64,000 nt of DNA from Saprospiraceae bacterium (GCA_020627785.1 JAHDGF010000002.1:234531-298530), one strand, 5' to 3'. Positions 16,690 through 26,532 are shown, counted from the stretch's first letter. Translations and numbers: made by a program. Notes: generated from the sequence alone by a model not told the origin.

Positions 16690-17808
16690 ATGAAGGTATC
16701 ACATTTAATATTATCATTGCTTTTTAGCCTCTCATTAACTGCCCAAAATGCGGAGTGCATCCAGGCATATAACGAGGCTGTCGCTTTTGTGAAGCAAAAA
16801 GACTATAAATCAGCCATAAAAGCCTATAGCCAGGCCATTACCCATGATCCTAGCTACGATAAGGCCTATTTTAATAGAGGAACAGCATTATTGAGACTCA
16901 AGGAATACGATCAGGCCCAGAAAGACTTTGCCAAAACGGTGAAGTTATCTCCTGAATATGGTAAAGCTCATTACTATCTAGGTTATACGAAGATGAAGAA
17001 AGATGATCTCAAGGGTGCCTTGGTTGATTTTTCAAGAGCTTTAAGATTTGACGACAGTCTGACAGACGCGTATTATTATCGTGGATATATTCAAATGAAG
17101 GATAACAATCTAGAGACTGCCATTCGTGACTTTGAAGATGCGGCAGAGATTGATCCAGAAAATCATAAGTTACATTACAATGCAGGCTTATGTCATTATA
17201 AGCTCAAAAATTACATAGAGGCGGTCAACTCATTTACCTTGACTTTAGATCTAAAGCCGGCTTACAATAAATCCTATTACTATAGAGGCATGTCGTTCCT
17301 AAAGTTAGAGAAGAGTGAAAAAGCCATTGCAGACTTTTCATCAGGCATTGAGTCAGAGCCTGCCGTTGAGTTATTATACAATCGAGGGCTACTTTATTCT
17401 AAACAAGACGAACAAGGTAAGGCCTTAACGGATTACGTGTCTGCGCTTAAGATTAAACCTGATCACATTCCATCTCTTAAAAATTCAGCGAATATATATC
17501 TGAAGCAGAAGGATTATAAAGCTTCCGCAAATGTATTTCAACAATTGCAAGCATTAGAGAAGGATGAAGAAAGTCATTACTTAAATGCGGGCATCTGTCA
17601 CTTCAATAATGGAAGTTATGCCGATGGTGAGAAAAGCCTTTCTGCTCTGATTGCGATGAAGCCTGATCACTCAGAAGCCCTCTTCAATCGAGCGAACACA
17701 TACGCTAAGTTGGGTCAAATGGAGAGTGCATGCAAAGACATTAGAAAATCTGCAGAATTGGGATTTGATAAGGCTTTTGAATATGTAGCTGGGTATTGTC
17801 AACAGTGA
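16690..17808 (+). CDS. Exported tetratricopeptide repeat protein
   Basis: From the ATG at 16690 this is 372 aa: a signal peptide (about 1-18, ending LTAQ), then roughly ten consecutive TPR helices pairs, e.g. AYFNRGTALLRLKEYDQA, AHYYLGYTKMKKDDLKGA and AYYYRGYIQMKDNNLETA. The last repeat ends with GQMESACKDIRKSAELG, a Sel1-like close. TPR arrays are protein-binding scaffolds; here it would act in the periplasm or at the outer membrane. An in-frame extension to 16525 exists but overlaps the divergent isomerase gene and precedes the signal peptide, so I exclude it. The partner is unknown. Confidence 0.88.
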   Translation: MKVSHLILSLLFSLSLTAQNAECIQAYNEAVAFVKQKDYKSAIKAYSQAITHDPSYDKAYFNRGTALLRLKEYDQAQKDFAKTVKLSPEYGKAHYYLGYTKMKKDDLKGALVDFSRALRFDDSLTDAYYYRGYIQMKDNNLETAIRDFEDAAEIDPENHKLHYNAGLCHYKLKNYIEAVNSFTLTLDLKPAYNKSYYYRGMSFLKLEKSEKAIADFSSGIESEPAVELLYNRGLLYSKQDEQGKALTDYVSALKIKPDHIPSLKNSANIYLKQKDYKASANVFQQLQALEKDEESHYLNAGICHFNNGSYADGEKSLSALIAMKPDHSEALFNRANTYAKLGQMESACKDIRKSAELGFDKAFEYVAGYCQQ

Positions 17809-17817
17809 TAAAAAGGC

Positions 17818-18560
17818 TTTCTTATTGAAATAACTTTTTTCATTTTCTTTGCTTGCCCAAAGGTTCTTTTTAATGACTAATTTCTTTTTGAGTTTGCTAT
17901 AGCGAAATAGACTTTTCCTTATTTGAACTCAATTTTTCATTTTCTTTGCTTGTCCAAAGAAAACGAAACAAAAGAAAAGACACCTTTCTCAAAGGCACTT
18001 TTGCTTTCCACATCTCCTCAGCTCAACATTTCCTACTCCATGGGTCTACGACCCAAGCCGTTGACGGAAATATTTCGCCGCGTGCTGGTGAGAAAGGACT
18101 GGAGTCTGTCTTTTAATAAGAGAAATAAATCGTGTCCATCTTTAAAAATCTTAGCATCTTATTCCGAAGAAATGTTTTGAACAGGATATCAGGATTTTAA
18201 AGGATTGTCTCGTTGAGCGAGACATGCAGGATTAAGTATTTCTTATTGCACTTACTTTTTTCATTTTTTTTGCTAGTCCTAAGTGTGAAAGGAAAGGAGT
18301 CTGTCTTTTAATAAGAGAAATAAATCGTGTCCATCCTTAAAAAATCCTAGCATCCTTTTCCAAGAAATGTTTTGAACAGGATATCAGGATTTTAGAAGAT
18401 TGTCTCGTTGAGCGAGACATGCAGGATTAAGTGTTTCTTATTCAATTAAATTCTTTCATTTTCTTTGCTAGCCCTAAGTGTGAAAGGAAAGGAGTCTGTC
18501 TTTTAATAAGAAAAATAAAATCGTGTTCATCCTTAAAAAATCTTAGCATCTTGTTCCAAA
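17818..18560 (+). repeat. Intergenic repeat array A (hairpin-rich units)
   Basis: This 846-bp gap between the TPR gene and the convergent protease gene is mostly one repeat family. A short copy of the unit's head (ATTTTCTTTGCTTG) lies at ~17818-17863; a full unit spans ~17927-18236; a unit lacking its middle spans ~18237-18432; and a truncated unit ~18433-18560. Each full unit holds three inverted repeats: TGGGTCTACGACCCA (18041-18055), a long imperfect stem ending GAACAGGATATCAGGATTT (right arm around 18179-18197), and TGTCTCG-TTGAG-CGAGACA (18206-18224). The same unit recurs in the same orientation at 25.6-26.2 kb. Small open frames inside are repeat-derived. Confidence 0.9.
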
Positions 18561-18609
18561 GGGTTTTGCTTTCTTTAGCTAAATGTAAGTATTAGAATCA
18601 AAGTAAATT

Positions 18610-18652
18610 AAGAAAGGGAGTAATGCTTCATACATTAATCCCTTTCTTTTTT
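18610..18652. terminator. Strong hairpin terminator at the protease 3' end
   Basis: AAGAAAGGGA pairs with TCCCTTTCTT, and after a single mismatch TAATG pairs with CATTA around a 7-nt loop (18610-18648). Six T follow on the plus strand. It lies directly after the stop of the minus-strand protease gene and also closes the repeat array on the plus strand. Confidence 0.75.
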
Positions 18653-18654
18653 GT

Positions 18655-21600
18655 TTAGAATATGGTTACTTTTTCAATTTTGGTTTTATTATTTTTTTCC
18701 ATTCGAAGTAAATATACCCCGCTAGGTAAATTAGAAATGTCTATTTGACCCTTTGAAATGTTCATTGAAGTCTCTTTTACTAATTGCATCGATAGGTTGT
18801 AAAGCCTGATGGTAGTATTTCCAATGATTTCATCATTAGATTCTATAAAAAGAAGATCATTTGCAGGATTTGGATAGACTTCAAAATCTACAGTGCCAAT
18901 TTCATCAGAACTTGAGGTAAACTCATTTTCTACATAATTAACATTTTCTATGTGAGCTTCTGATCCTATTGGGTAATTGGTCGGATCTATAGGATCTCCA
19001 TCACAGCTCACTATGATTCTCCAACCTGTATTACCGCTACTGCAGGCTTGTGGATCCATTTGTATTCTTACCCAACCACTATAAGGTATTGTTAGTGTTC
19101 CTTCTAAATAATTATATGGAAAACTGTTACTAGGATTAGTATCACATTCATTTATGTGTCTGACAGTACCCTCGCCAACTCCTATAGTAGGACCGTCTGT
19201 CAGAGGTATGGGATTAAGCGGAATACCAGCAAATTCTATGGTGGTTCCATCAGCTATATCTCCTAGAAATAAATCACTACAATTACAAGTGTTGTTATCG
19301 CAGCATGATTCTGGATAGCCTGAGACTCTCAAAGGATTAAGTATTACTTCAGCATTTGTGAAGTCTTGGTCTAGAGCGATCTCAAACCACACTTGATCTG
19401 TAATTCTCCATGGTTCAAAGCTCCAAGATAAAATTTGTCCACCATCTAATTTTATTCCTTCATTAGCTATTTGAGAACTTGTCATTAAGCCTGTATTTCC
19501 ACCAAATTGATTGATAATATCTACTTGACGATTTTCGATTTCGTAAGAGAACTCCGCGGTGCAACCTGAATCATCAGTTACAGTTAAGGTATAAATCCCA
19601 GGAGCTAAACATACAATTGGGTTGTCACTTGAATTATTGCTCCATTCATAATTATATCCTGCCACTTGATTGGTTATGGCAAGGGCACCATTTGAATTAT
19701 CACATAAGGCATGATCTATATCTATCTCAGGTTCCAATGGATGAATATGATCAAATTCTCCTAAAAATACACAGCAAGAACCAGGATCACTCCAGCGTAT
19801 TTCAATATTTACCAATCCATAATCGAGGATGAAACAAATAGGCTCTTCCAGCAGCCCAGCAGAGACCCAGGATTCACTGTTAGCATCTCCAAAATCAAAT
19901 AAAAAATCTACGGGTCTTTCTAATTCATAAGGACCGAAGTATTCAATACATATTTCTAATTCACAATTCTCATTCATTTCTGAGCTAAATGAAAAATTAT
20001 CAACAGGTGGCGGTGTGTCTTCTATTAGATTTAATAGTCTAAAGTTTTCGTTGCAATATTTATCCTGTATTAAGTAGGTTCCGTAACCGCCTGCTGCTTG
20101 CGCTGATTGAGATCCACTTATATCCACATATAGACTCCCGCCTTGATTTACTTCAAAACACCATTCTGGAAAATCTAAACCTTCCGAATTTTCACATTGA
20201 TAAATTTCTGGAAAATAGCTAATGTAACTGGATAAGAAAGGAAGTAAATATATTCCTTCATAGTCTTCTGGACAATAATAAATTTCACATACTTCTAACT
20301 GAAATTGATTACTTTCAACATCTTCTGTGCACTCCTGTGAAGATGCCAATTGAAAATTTATTTCAAGAGATCCAGGTTCTGTGAGAATTAATTTTATATC
20401 TACAGAATTCGTGCAATCACAGTTGATATCGAAGACTGTTAATCTATAGGTTCCTTCATGCGATTCATCAAAGTTTTCAATGGTTAGCGTGCTTCCTGTA
20501 TTTTCAAAATAGTCATAGTCCTCTGGACATATAGGCTCATTTGTGTCTTCATTGATTAGATCCCAATTAAAATTTGCTTCTGGTAAATTATATGGTGGTT
20601 CAGTAAGATTTATGGCCTGGAGAATTAGATCTTCTCCTTTGCATACATGAATTTCACAATCCCTTATTTCTTCAAAGTTGGGCTCATCATCATCAGGGAT
20701 GTCATCCTCACCAGAATTACATTCATTTTTTCCGAAAGTTACTCTTGATAGAATGATGGGAGGTTCCATTGTTGTAACACTTATCTCATTAATAAAAAGA
20801 CTTCCTCCACCTATTACATCTGCTTCTATTGGATTTTGATTGGTGCAACTATTTGGCATTGCATCAACTGGAAAACTTAGATAAATAAAGTTTGTGGTTT
20901 GGGCAGGAGTAAATGAAAGATTATAAGTATTTAAATCAACCTCTGGAAGATTGGCCCAATTTTCAAATATTACATTTCCATTGGGATCTGTATTTGTAGG
21001 GTGATTGATAGGTTCTGGTTGAATGCTAGAAATTGTTCCTAAACATTCATAACCGTTTAATGATGCGCATTGAGCAAGAATAGGATTATTTACTTCTGGG
21101 GGATTTTCTGATCCATGAACCATAATGGTTGCTTGAGTATCATTATAATAGGCTAAAAATCCTGCATCGATTTCCAGTTGATAAGTTCTACCAGTGCCTC
21201 CTATAATTGGGCAGCATAAGGTATACACCATCCCATGTACATTGTTGTTTCCCTTTCTTCCCAATAATCGTAAATTTCCATTGATTAGATTTGGTTGGGC
21301 AATGAAAGAATTTACTGCTAGATCTGTTGTCCAGCCTGCTGGATATTGACCCATAGAGTATATAATATTTGGTCCATCATCATATGCTGCCCTAAGAATT
21401 TCGCAAAGACCAGTATTGTTTGGACAACTTCCATTGTCTATATCCTCTAGGTCTACAGGAAAGGAATCACCAATGCAGTTGCACCCAATAAATCGATCAT
21501 TGAAAGTGCATGGATTATTGTCATTACAACTCCATCCAATCTGAGGATTAGAAATGGTGAAATCTTCACATTCAGGATCTACTATTTGTTCTGTAAACAT

Positions 21601-23319
21601 AATTCCAGAATCATTTACAATGATATCCCAGCCGGCACATTCGCAACCATCTGGAATGCCATCGCAATCACTGTCTGGTAAACCTATTCCATTTATAGGA
21701 CAAGTCACGTTGTCTGGGTTGGGTGGATTTGGAGGAACATCAGCAACGCATCCACCCTGTCCCCAGGCATCACAACAACTGGATAAATGAGCGCAGATTA
21801 ATTGCATGTTTTGTGGATGTATGGGTGATACTTGATTAATAGGGATTATGTCACCGTTTGTTTGATTAAAATTAGTTTCTTCTGTATATGTATTTGTCGA
21901 AATTGCTTGGAGACCACATGGATCATTTATAGGTATACCATTCTCTTCAACAGCCCCTGTTTCTACCAAACCACAATAACTCATGATTGTAGTCGGGCAC
22001 AATCTAATAACTGTTCTTTGGAAAAGTCCATCAACAGGAGAATAAGGTTCTGCTTCAGGTTGTTCAGTAGAAATATTAAGATCACAACCAGTATAATCAA
22101 TTGCTCCGCATGATGCTATTTCCAAAGCATACTTATGGCCAGGGCAGGTTGTATTTTGTCTTTCAGACCAAAAGGCATTTGCTCCAGTATGCCTCGCGCC
22201 TAAACTATGTGCCATTTCATGCGCCATGATTAACTCTGGATAAAGGGTTGAGATCCCTAAATCGAGATTTAATTCAAAATTTCCTAAGATGGCCACAGAC
22301 TCTCCGTTCATATCTAATGGATTGGAATAAATCGGAGCACCTCCATTCTGGATTGGATTAAATTCACCTCCACATAGGTTTCCAATTCCATTAGATACTC
22401 CTCCCCAAGTAGCATTTACGTCTTGCCATCGAATAAATTGACTAAGGTCTGCTTGGTTCCCTGGTTGATGAGGTGCATTGACAAACTGTTGTAATAATTC
22501 CCATTGATCGTCTACATAGGTGTCTGGTTCAGTGTTTATATGTAACTCTACTAATTGAAATTGAAGACTAAAGTTACAGTCTCCATCCGTACAATTAACA
22601 TTTTGGAGATATCCGCTCGCCTGATTAAAAACAGTAGAAATTTCTGCAACCGCATCTTCAATGGTGCCTCCTAGGGTGACAAAGGTTCTATAATCAATCT
22701 CAAGAAATACCGTAAATGGTCCATTACTATTACATGCAGAAGAAGACCTGTTTATGTTGCTTTCTTGAATAAAATTATTGCCAGAGGCGATATTACCACA
22801 GTTAAAAGATTTTAAACCTCCTCCAGGAGGTAAATTTTTAAGTTCATATTCTACCCTGGTTTCTAATTCTTGGTTCTGTGTTTTTGATAATAATAAAACA
22901 GAGCCATCTGATAGGTGTGCTTCTAAAAATATTTCGTTTTTAAAAACTGATAAGAAAACCTTAGAGTTGAGTTCTTCTTTAATGGTACCAAAATAATGTA
23001 CACCGGAATTTTTTTCTGTATATCTTGAGGTGCTAGGACCATCAATAATAAGTCCCTCTTCTGGAACCAATTGCTTTATCGTCAGATTAACCTGAAGCTT
23101 TTCATTTTCTCTTCCGGGTAAATAAAAGAATATTTGCTTCGGTTTTTCTTTGTTGAATAGTTCAATTTCATTTTTTAAACTAAATAATTGAATGCTTTCA
23201 GACGAGGTCTGAGACGACTCTGAATTCTGTTTTTCTTTTAATATTGGGAAATATGTTTGGCTAAGTCCTGAAGTAGATAGCATTGCCACCATAGACAATG
23301 TGAAAATGAATTTTATCAT
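18655..23319 (-). CDS. Very large T9SS-secreted reprolysin-like zinc metalloprotease
   Basis: A 1554-aa exported protein with a signal peptide (about 1-20, ending GLSQ). A propeptide-like region precedes a metalloprotease domain (~200-520) with the zinc motif HEMAHSLGARH near 366 and a Met-turn TIMSYCG near 447, as in M12B/reprolysin-type proteases. A calcium-binding-like DSDCDGIPDGCEC segment follows. The long middle holds Cys-rich Ig-like or PKD-like beta modules with no family I can name. The end is a T9SS type A sorting domain (VYPNPANDLLF, IRLYNLSMQLV, LPSGVYLLRM). It is divergent from the Asp-box gene and, with it, is flanked by repeat arrays. Confidence 0.88.
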   Translation of the reverse strand: MIKFIFTLSMVAMLSTSGLSQTYFPILKEKQNSESSQTSSESIQLFSLKNEIELFNKEKPKQIFFYLPGRENEKLQVNLTIKQLVPEEGLIIDGPSTSRYTEKNSGVHYFGTIKEELNSKVFLSVFKNEIFLEAHLSDGSVLLLSKTQNQELETRVEYELKNLPPGGGLKSFNCGNIASGNNFIQESNINRSSSACNSNGPFTVFLEIDYRTFVTLGGTIEDAVAEISTVFNQASGYLQNVNCTDGDCNFSLQFQLVELHINTEPDTYVDDQWELLQQFVNAPHQPGNQADLSQFIRWQDVNATWGGVSNGIGNLCGGEFNPIQNGGAPIYSNPLDMNGESVAILGNFELNLDLGISTLYPELIMAHEMAHSLGARHTGANAFWSERQNTTCPGHKYALEIASCGAIDYTGCDLNISTEQPEAEPYSPVDGLFQRTVIRLCPTTIMSYCGLVETGAVEENGIPINDPCGLQAISTNTYTEETNFNQTNGDIIPINQVSPIHPQNMQLICAHLSSCCDAWGQGGCVADVPPNPPNPDNVTCPINGIGLPDSDCDGIPDGCECAGWDIIVNDSGIMFTEQIVDPECEDFTISNPQIGWSCNDNNPCTFNDRFIGCNCIGDSFPVDLEDIDNGSCPNNTGLCEILRAAYDDGPNIIYSMGQYPAGWTTDLAVNSFIAQPNLINGNLRLLGRKGNNNVHGMVYTLCCPIIGGTGRTYQLEIDAGFLAYYNDTQATIMVHGSENPPEVNNPILAQCASLNGYECLGTISSIQPEPINHPTNTDPNGNVIFENWANLPEVDLNTYNLSFTPAQTTNFIYLSFPVDAMPNSCTNQNPIEADVIGGGSLFINEISVTTMEPPIILSRVTFGKNECNSGEDDIPDDDEPNFEEIRDCEIHVCKGEDLILQAINLTEPPYNLPEANFNWDLINEDTNEPICPEDYDYFENTGSTLTIENFDESHEGTYRLTVFDINCDCTNSVDIKLILTEPGSLEINFQLASSQECTEDVESNQFQLEVCEIYYCPEDYEGIYLLPFLSSYISYFPEIYQCENSEGLDFPEWCFEVNQGGSLYVDISGSQSAQAAGGYGTYLIQDKYCNENFRLLNLIEDTPPPVDNFSFSSEMNENCELEICIEYFGPYELERPVDFLFDFGDANSESWVSAGLLEEPICFILDYGLVNIEIRWSDPGSCCVFLGEFDHIHPLEPEIDIDHALCDNSNGALAITNQVAGYNYEWSNNSSDNPIVCLAPGIYTLTVTDDSGCTAEFSYEIENRQVDIINQFGGNTGLMTSSQIANEGIKLDGGQILSWSFEPWRITDQVWFEIALDQDFTNAEVILNPLRVSGYPESCCDNNTCNCSDLFLGDIADGTTIEFAGIPLNPIPLTDGPTIGVGEGTVRHINECDTNPSNSFPYNYLEGTLTIPYSGWVRIQMDPQACSSGNTGWRIIVSCDGDPIDPTNYPIGSEAHIENVNYVENEFTSSSDEIGTVDFEVYPNPANDLLFIESNDEIIGNTTIRLYNLSMQLVKETSMNISKGQIDISNLPSGVYLLRMEKNNKTKIEKVTIF

Positions 23320-23448
23320 GGTAAGTCGGTTTTGATTGAACCGAATATACCCAGCACTTAAAAATTAGTCGTAAATTAGTCTTAGTATTAACATAGTTAA
23401 TAAACTGATTATCATATATATATATATTAATATTTAATACAATGTTTT
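23320..23448. promoter_or_regulatory. Divergent AT-rich promoter region
   Basis: This 129-bp gap separates two divergent T9SS genes, so it must contain both promoters. It includes an (AT)n run at about 23414-23430 but no clean TAnnTTTG box on either strand, so exact sites are not called. Confidence 0.4.
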
Positions 23449-25572
23449 ATGGTTTTGTATAGAAAACAACAGCTTAGATTCCTTTTTATCAGCATGATTC
23501 TCATCAATGTTTTTAATTCTATTTTGGGCCAATCAATTGAGTTGGAAAAAATGAAAGGCGTACCAGAGTATCAATTAAGATGTCCACATTTTAATGGACA
23601 ATATTACTTTGTTAGTTCGTCTATTGATACCTTTTCTTATTTGACTGAAACTGGGTTGAATTATCAGAATGTTGGTTGCAGTGGAAATAGAAACTGCTTT
23701 TTTTATTCCATGGAAAATGGGAATGTATTTGTCAAGAACTTTGATAATGAAATATGCCTTACCGATAAATCAGGTACGGAACTCATTTTATTAGATACTT
23801 TTAGTCAATCGTATTTTGTAAATATTCCGATATATAGAAATTATGTTTTCTACCCAACACATAATTCTATTTATAGAATTAATCAAGAAGGAGCTATTGA
23901 AGTAATAAAGGAATTTGGTAATACAATAAATCAAATTTACGATGCTAAAGTTCTTAATGATAAACTTTACATTTTAGACGAACTTGATGGTACTTTTAGA
24001 ATATCCCAATTAGATGATGTATGGAATCTTATTTCATCTATAGAATTAAATTTTAAGCCTTCTCAATTTATAATAAATGAAGATTTATGGATGGTTTCAA
24101 TTTTTGAGGACGAAGAACTTTACTATAGTCTGGATGGTGGAATGAATTGGGTTGAATTCCAAGATCCTAGTTTGGAATTAGGTTCTATTCAGAGGTTTGG
24201 AATTCTAGATAATAAAATCATTATGCATAATCGGATACAATCGAATAAACTATTTAATTTTAGGACTTCTAATGGTGAGTTGGAATTTGGCGTTCAGGAA
24301 ATAGGTTCCTATTTATCTAGTAATTACTATAATGATTATTTGACTTTATATGGTAGATCGACAATTTATAGACCTATTTCATTATCGCCATTGAAATTTG
24401 ATACCATTGACCCTTTATTTACGTCAACCAGAATCAAGGATGTAGAATTTCATCAAGATACCATTCACGCCTTGACAGAAAACGGATACTACAGACTTGA
24501 TATGGATGAAGAAGAATGGTATTCAATAAAGGGGAGAGAGATAGGTAGTGTTTTAATGGAGTTAGATGGGGAAGGGAACATTTACATTCCTAGTAATGAA
24601 GGTTACAATTATTCTTCAGATGGAGGAGAAACATTTTCTACAAAGGTAGTTGGTACAGGAGGAGACTTGTTGAGTTTTTCTGATACTTTATTATTTACTG
24701 GTTCGGGTCAGTGCGGGAAATTGCTCGGAGGTTTTCCGGCAAAGATATCCACGGATGGAGGAGAGACTTGGACGAATGCTGACTTTGATCCTGCGCCTTG
24801 TTATGTAAAAGATAAACAGACGATTACCGAAGAACGGATATGGGTTTATGATGAAGATGTTTTTGTGTCATTTGGTCCAGGGATGGGTGAATCTTATTGG
24901 TTGGGTTATTTTGATCGGAAGGAAGAGCGTTTTCGGATGATAGAACCAATAGATTCGGAAGATTATAAATTTTATGTTGACCGAGAAGAAACCATTTATG
25001 CACATCCAAAATGGATGGATGACATTCCAGCTTATTGGTCCAATGATCTTGGAGAGACTTGGAAGACCATCCCAGATGTACCCAAGGGCCTTATTTATCC
25101 GACAGCAGATAGCACAGGGACCATCATATTGCATTATACAGAAGAGGGTCTTACAACATATGTTCAATGGGGTGAAGATGAAAACTATACAGAAGTACCA
25201 GTGACACCATCTATAGATGGCTTAATTCATGATTTATTTTATACTAGCGATGGCCGGATGGTTTTATCGATGGAAGATGGAAATTTTTACATAGCAGAAG
25301 GCTTGGTTAATTCTACAGATGAGTTGAATTCTATATCTCCTGATATTTCTATTTATCCGAATCCTACGAGACAATCATTCTCCATTACTGGCGTAGATGT
25401 TGACACGGTGACTGGCTTAGAAATATATGACTTGCAAGGTAGGCTTCTGAGCAGTTCTATTGAACCGGTGGAGGCATTTGATGTTTCGCATCTTTCGGAA
25501 GGAGTGTATGTGTTAAAAATGAAATTGAAGGATGGTAGAGAGATTGGGGAGAAGGTGGTGGTCCTTCGGTAG
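23449..25572 (+). CDS. T9SS-secreted Asp-box beta-propeller protein
   Basis: A 707-aa exported protein with a signal peptide (about 1-28, ending SILGQ). At least four Asp-box (BNR) motifs of the form SxDxGxxW/F are visible: SLDGGMNW (~226), SSDGGETF (~388), STDGGETW (~433) and SNDLGETW (~529). These mark a sialidase/sortilin-like beta-propeller, but no sialidase arginine triad is evident, so I do not call an enzyme. The last ~75 residues are a T9SS type A sorting domain (IYPNPTRQSFSI, LEIYDLQGRLL, LSEGVYVLKMKL). It pairs divergently with the protease gene. Confidence 0.86.
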   Translation: MVLYRKQQLRFLFISMILINVFNSILGQSIELEKMKGVPEYQLRCPHFNGQYYFVSSSIDTFSYLTETGLNYQNVGCSGNRNCFFYSMENGNVFVKNFDNEICLTDKSGTELILLDTFSQSYFVNIPIYRNYVFYPTHNSIYRINQEGAIEVIKEFGNTINQIYDAKVLNDKLYILDELDGTFRISQLDDVWNLISSIELNFKPSQFIINEDLWMVSIFEDEELYYSLDGGMNWVEFQDPSLELGSIQRFGILDNKIIMHNRIQSNKLFNFRTSNGELEFGVQEIGSYLSSNYYNDYLTLYGRSTIYRPISLSPLKFDTIDPLFTSTRIKDVEFHQDTIHALTENGYYRLDMDEEEWYSIKGREIGSVLMELDGEGNIYIPSNEGYNYSSDGGETFSTKVVGTGGDLLSFSDTLLFTGSGQCGKLLGGFPAKISTDGGETWTNADFDPAPCYVKDKQTITEERIWVYDEDVFVSFGPGMGESYWLGYFDRKEERFRMIEPIDSEDYKFYVDREETIYAHPKWMDDIPAYWSNDLGETWKTIPDVPKGLIYPTADSTGTIILHYTEEGLTTYVQWGEDENYTEVPVTPSIDGLIHDLFYTSDGRMVLSMEDGNFYIAEGLVNSTDELNSISPDISIYPNPTRQSFSITGVDVDTVTGLEIYDLQGRLLSSSIEPVEAFDVSHLSEGVYVLKMKLKDGREIGEKVVVLR

Positions 25573-25587
25573 AATGTCTTCTTATTA

Positions 25588-26243
25588 GAACGTTATTTTT
25601 CATTTTCTTTGCTTGTCCAAAGAAAACGAAACAAAAGAAAAGACACCTTTCTCAAAGGCACTTTTGCTTTCCACATCTCCTCAGCTCAACATTTCCTACT
25701 CCATGGGTCTACGACCCAAGCCGTTGACGGAAATATTTCGCCTCGTGCTGGTGAGAAAGGACTGGAGTGTGTCTTTTAATAAAATTCAATTATATCCATC
25801 ATTGAAATAGCCTACCATCTTATTCTCAAAAGAAATCTATTCTGTGCAATACAATAGTACTTTAAGTAAAAATAAAATCCTACTAATCCTTAAATCCTAG
25901 TCCCTGCTTCCATGGGTCTTCGACCCAAGCCGTTGACGGAAATATTTCACCGCGTGCTGGTGAGAAAGGACTGAGGTCGGTCTTTTGATAAGAGAAATAG
26001 ATCGTGTTCATCCTTAAAAAATCCTTGCATCCTGTTCCGAAAAATGTTTTGAACAGGATATCAGGATTTTAGAAGATTGTCTCGTTGAGCGAGACATGCA
26101 GGATTAAGTGTTTCTTATTGAACTTACTTTTTCATTTTTTTTGCTTGTTCAAAGGGAGAAAGGACTGTAGTCTTTCTTTATTAAGAAAAAATAAAATCGT
26201 GTCCATCCTTAAAAAATCCTAGCATCCTGTTCCAAAGAAAAGG
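25588..26243 (+). repeat. Intergenic repeat array B (same family as array A)
   Basis: The 1044-bp gap before rplM opens with the same repeat in the same orientation. A copy of the front part spans ~25588-25785; a second copy lacking the head spans ~25911-26107; a third, truncated at the long stem, spans ~26111-26243. Hairpins: TGGGTCTACGACCCA at 25704-25718, TGGGTCTTCGACCCA at 25913-25927 (loop changed, stem kept), AAATCCT-TGC-ATCCTGTTC (26019-26037) against GAACAGGAT-ATC-AGGATTT (26051-26069), and TGTCTCG-TTGAG-CGAGACA at 26078-26096. The remainder, 26290-26530, holds no gene I can support. Confidence 0.9.
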
Positions 26244-26257
26244 CGATGACTTTTTCA

Positions 26258-26288
26258 GTTACTTTTTAGTGGTAGGCAAAAAAGTAAC
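26258..26288. other. Hairpin GTTACTTTTT / AAAAAGTAAC
   Basis: A perfect 10-bp inverted repeat with an 11-nt loop (AGTGGTAGGCA) just beyond repeat array B. Its T- and A-rich arms could act as a terminator on both strands. It may instead be another fragment of the mobile or repeat material that makes up this gap. Confidence 0.55.
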
Positions 26289-26356
26289 CAACTTGGATTA
26301 CTTGTATATACTTATTTTTCTCCTCATAAAACGGATGGTATACAAGTAGAACCATA

Positions 26357-26368
26357 TTTGCGCAAGCG
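26357..26368 (-). repeat. Intergenic copy of the CGCTTGCGCAAA motif
   Basis: TTTGCGCAAGCG on the plus strand is the reverse complement of CGCTTGCGCAAA. The same oligomer is found in coding DNA at 31135-31146 and, as TTTGCGCAAGCG, at 47228-47239. Here it is not under protein-coding constraint. Confidence 0.5.
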
Positions 26369-26532
26369 TCAAAACAAGTCGCCTACAGAATATAACCATC
26401 AAAATAAGGCTCAAAAGGGGTGTTAAAGGGATTGAAACACCACATTCCCATGTATATATAAAATTTATATGCGAAAATAACACTGATAATCAATTAGTTA
26501 TGAGGGTTGCTGTAAATTAATTCTCCCATTAC

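Noticed and set aside
17923..18180. An 85-codon open frame inside repeat array A
   Set aside because: It follows the repeat unit, recurs truncated in array B, and its codons reflect hairpin sequence rather than a protein family.
21832..22113. 93-codon frame antisense to the metalloprotease
   Set aside because: Shadow of the protease gene; the protease motifs on the other strand are intact.
23414..23430. (AT)n run suspected as an origin or regulatory repeat
   Set aside because: Short, and no DnaA-box cluster or replication gene is nearby; treated as AT-rich promoter DNA.
25613..25810. A 65-codon open frame inside repeat array B
   Set aside because: Same repeat-derived frame as in array A, with a different end caused by divergence of the repeat.
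26298..26483. 61-codon minus-strand frame in the gap before rplM
   Set aside because: No recognisable features, and it contains the intergenic TTTGCGCAAGCG motif; composition looks non-coding.
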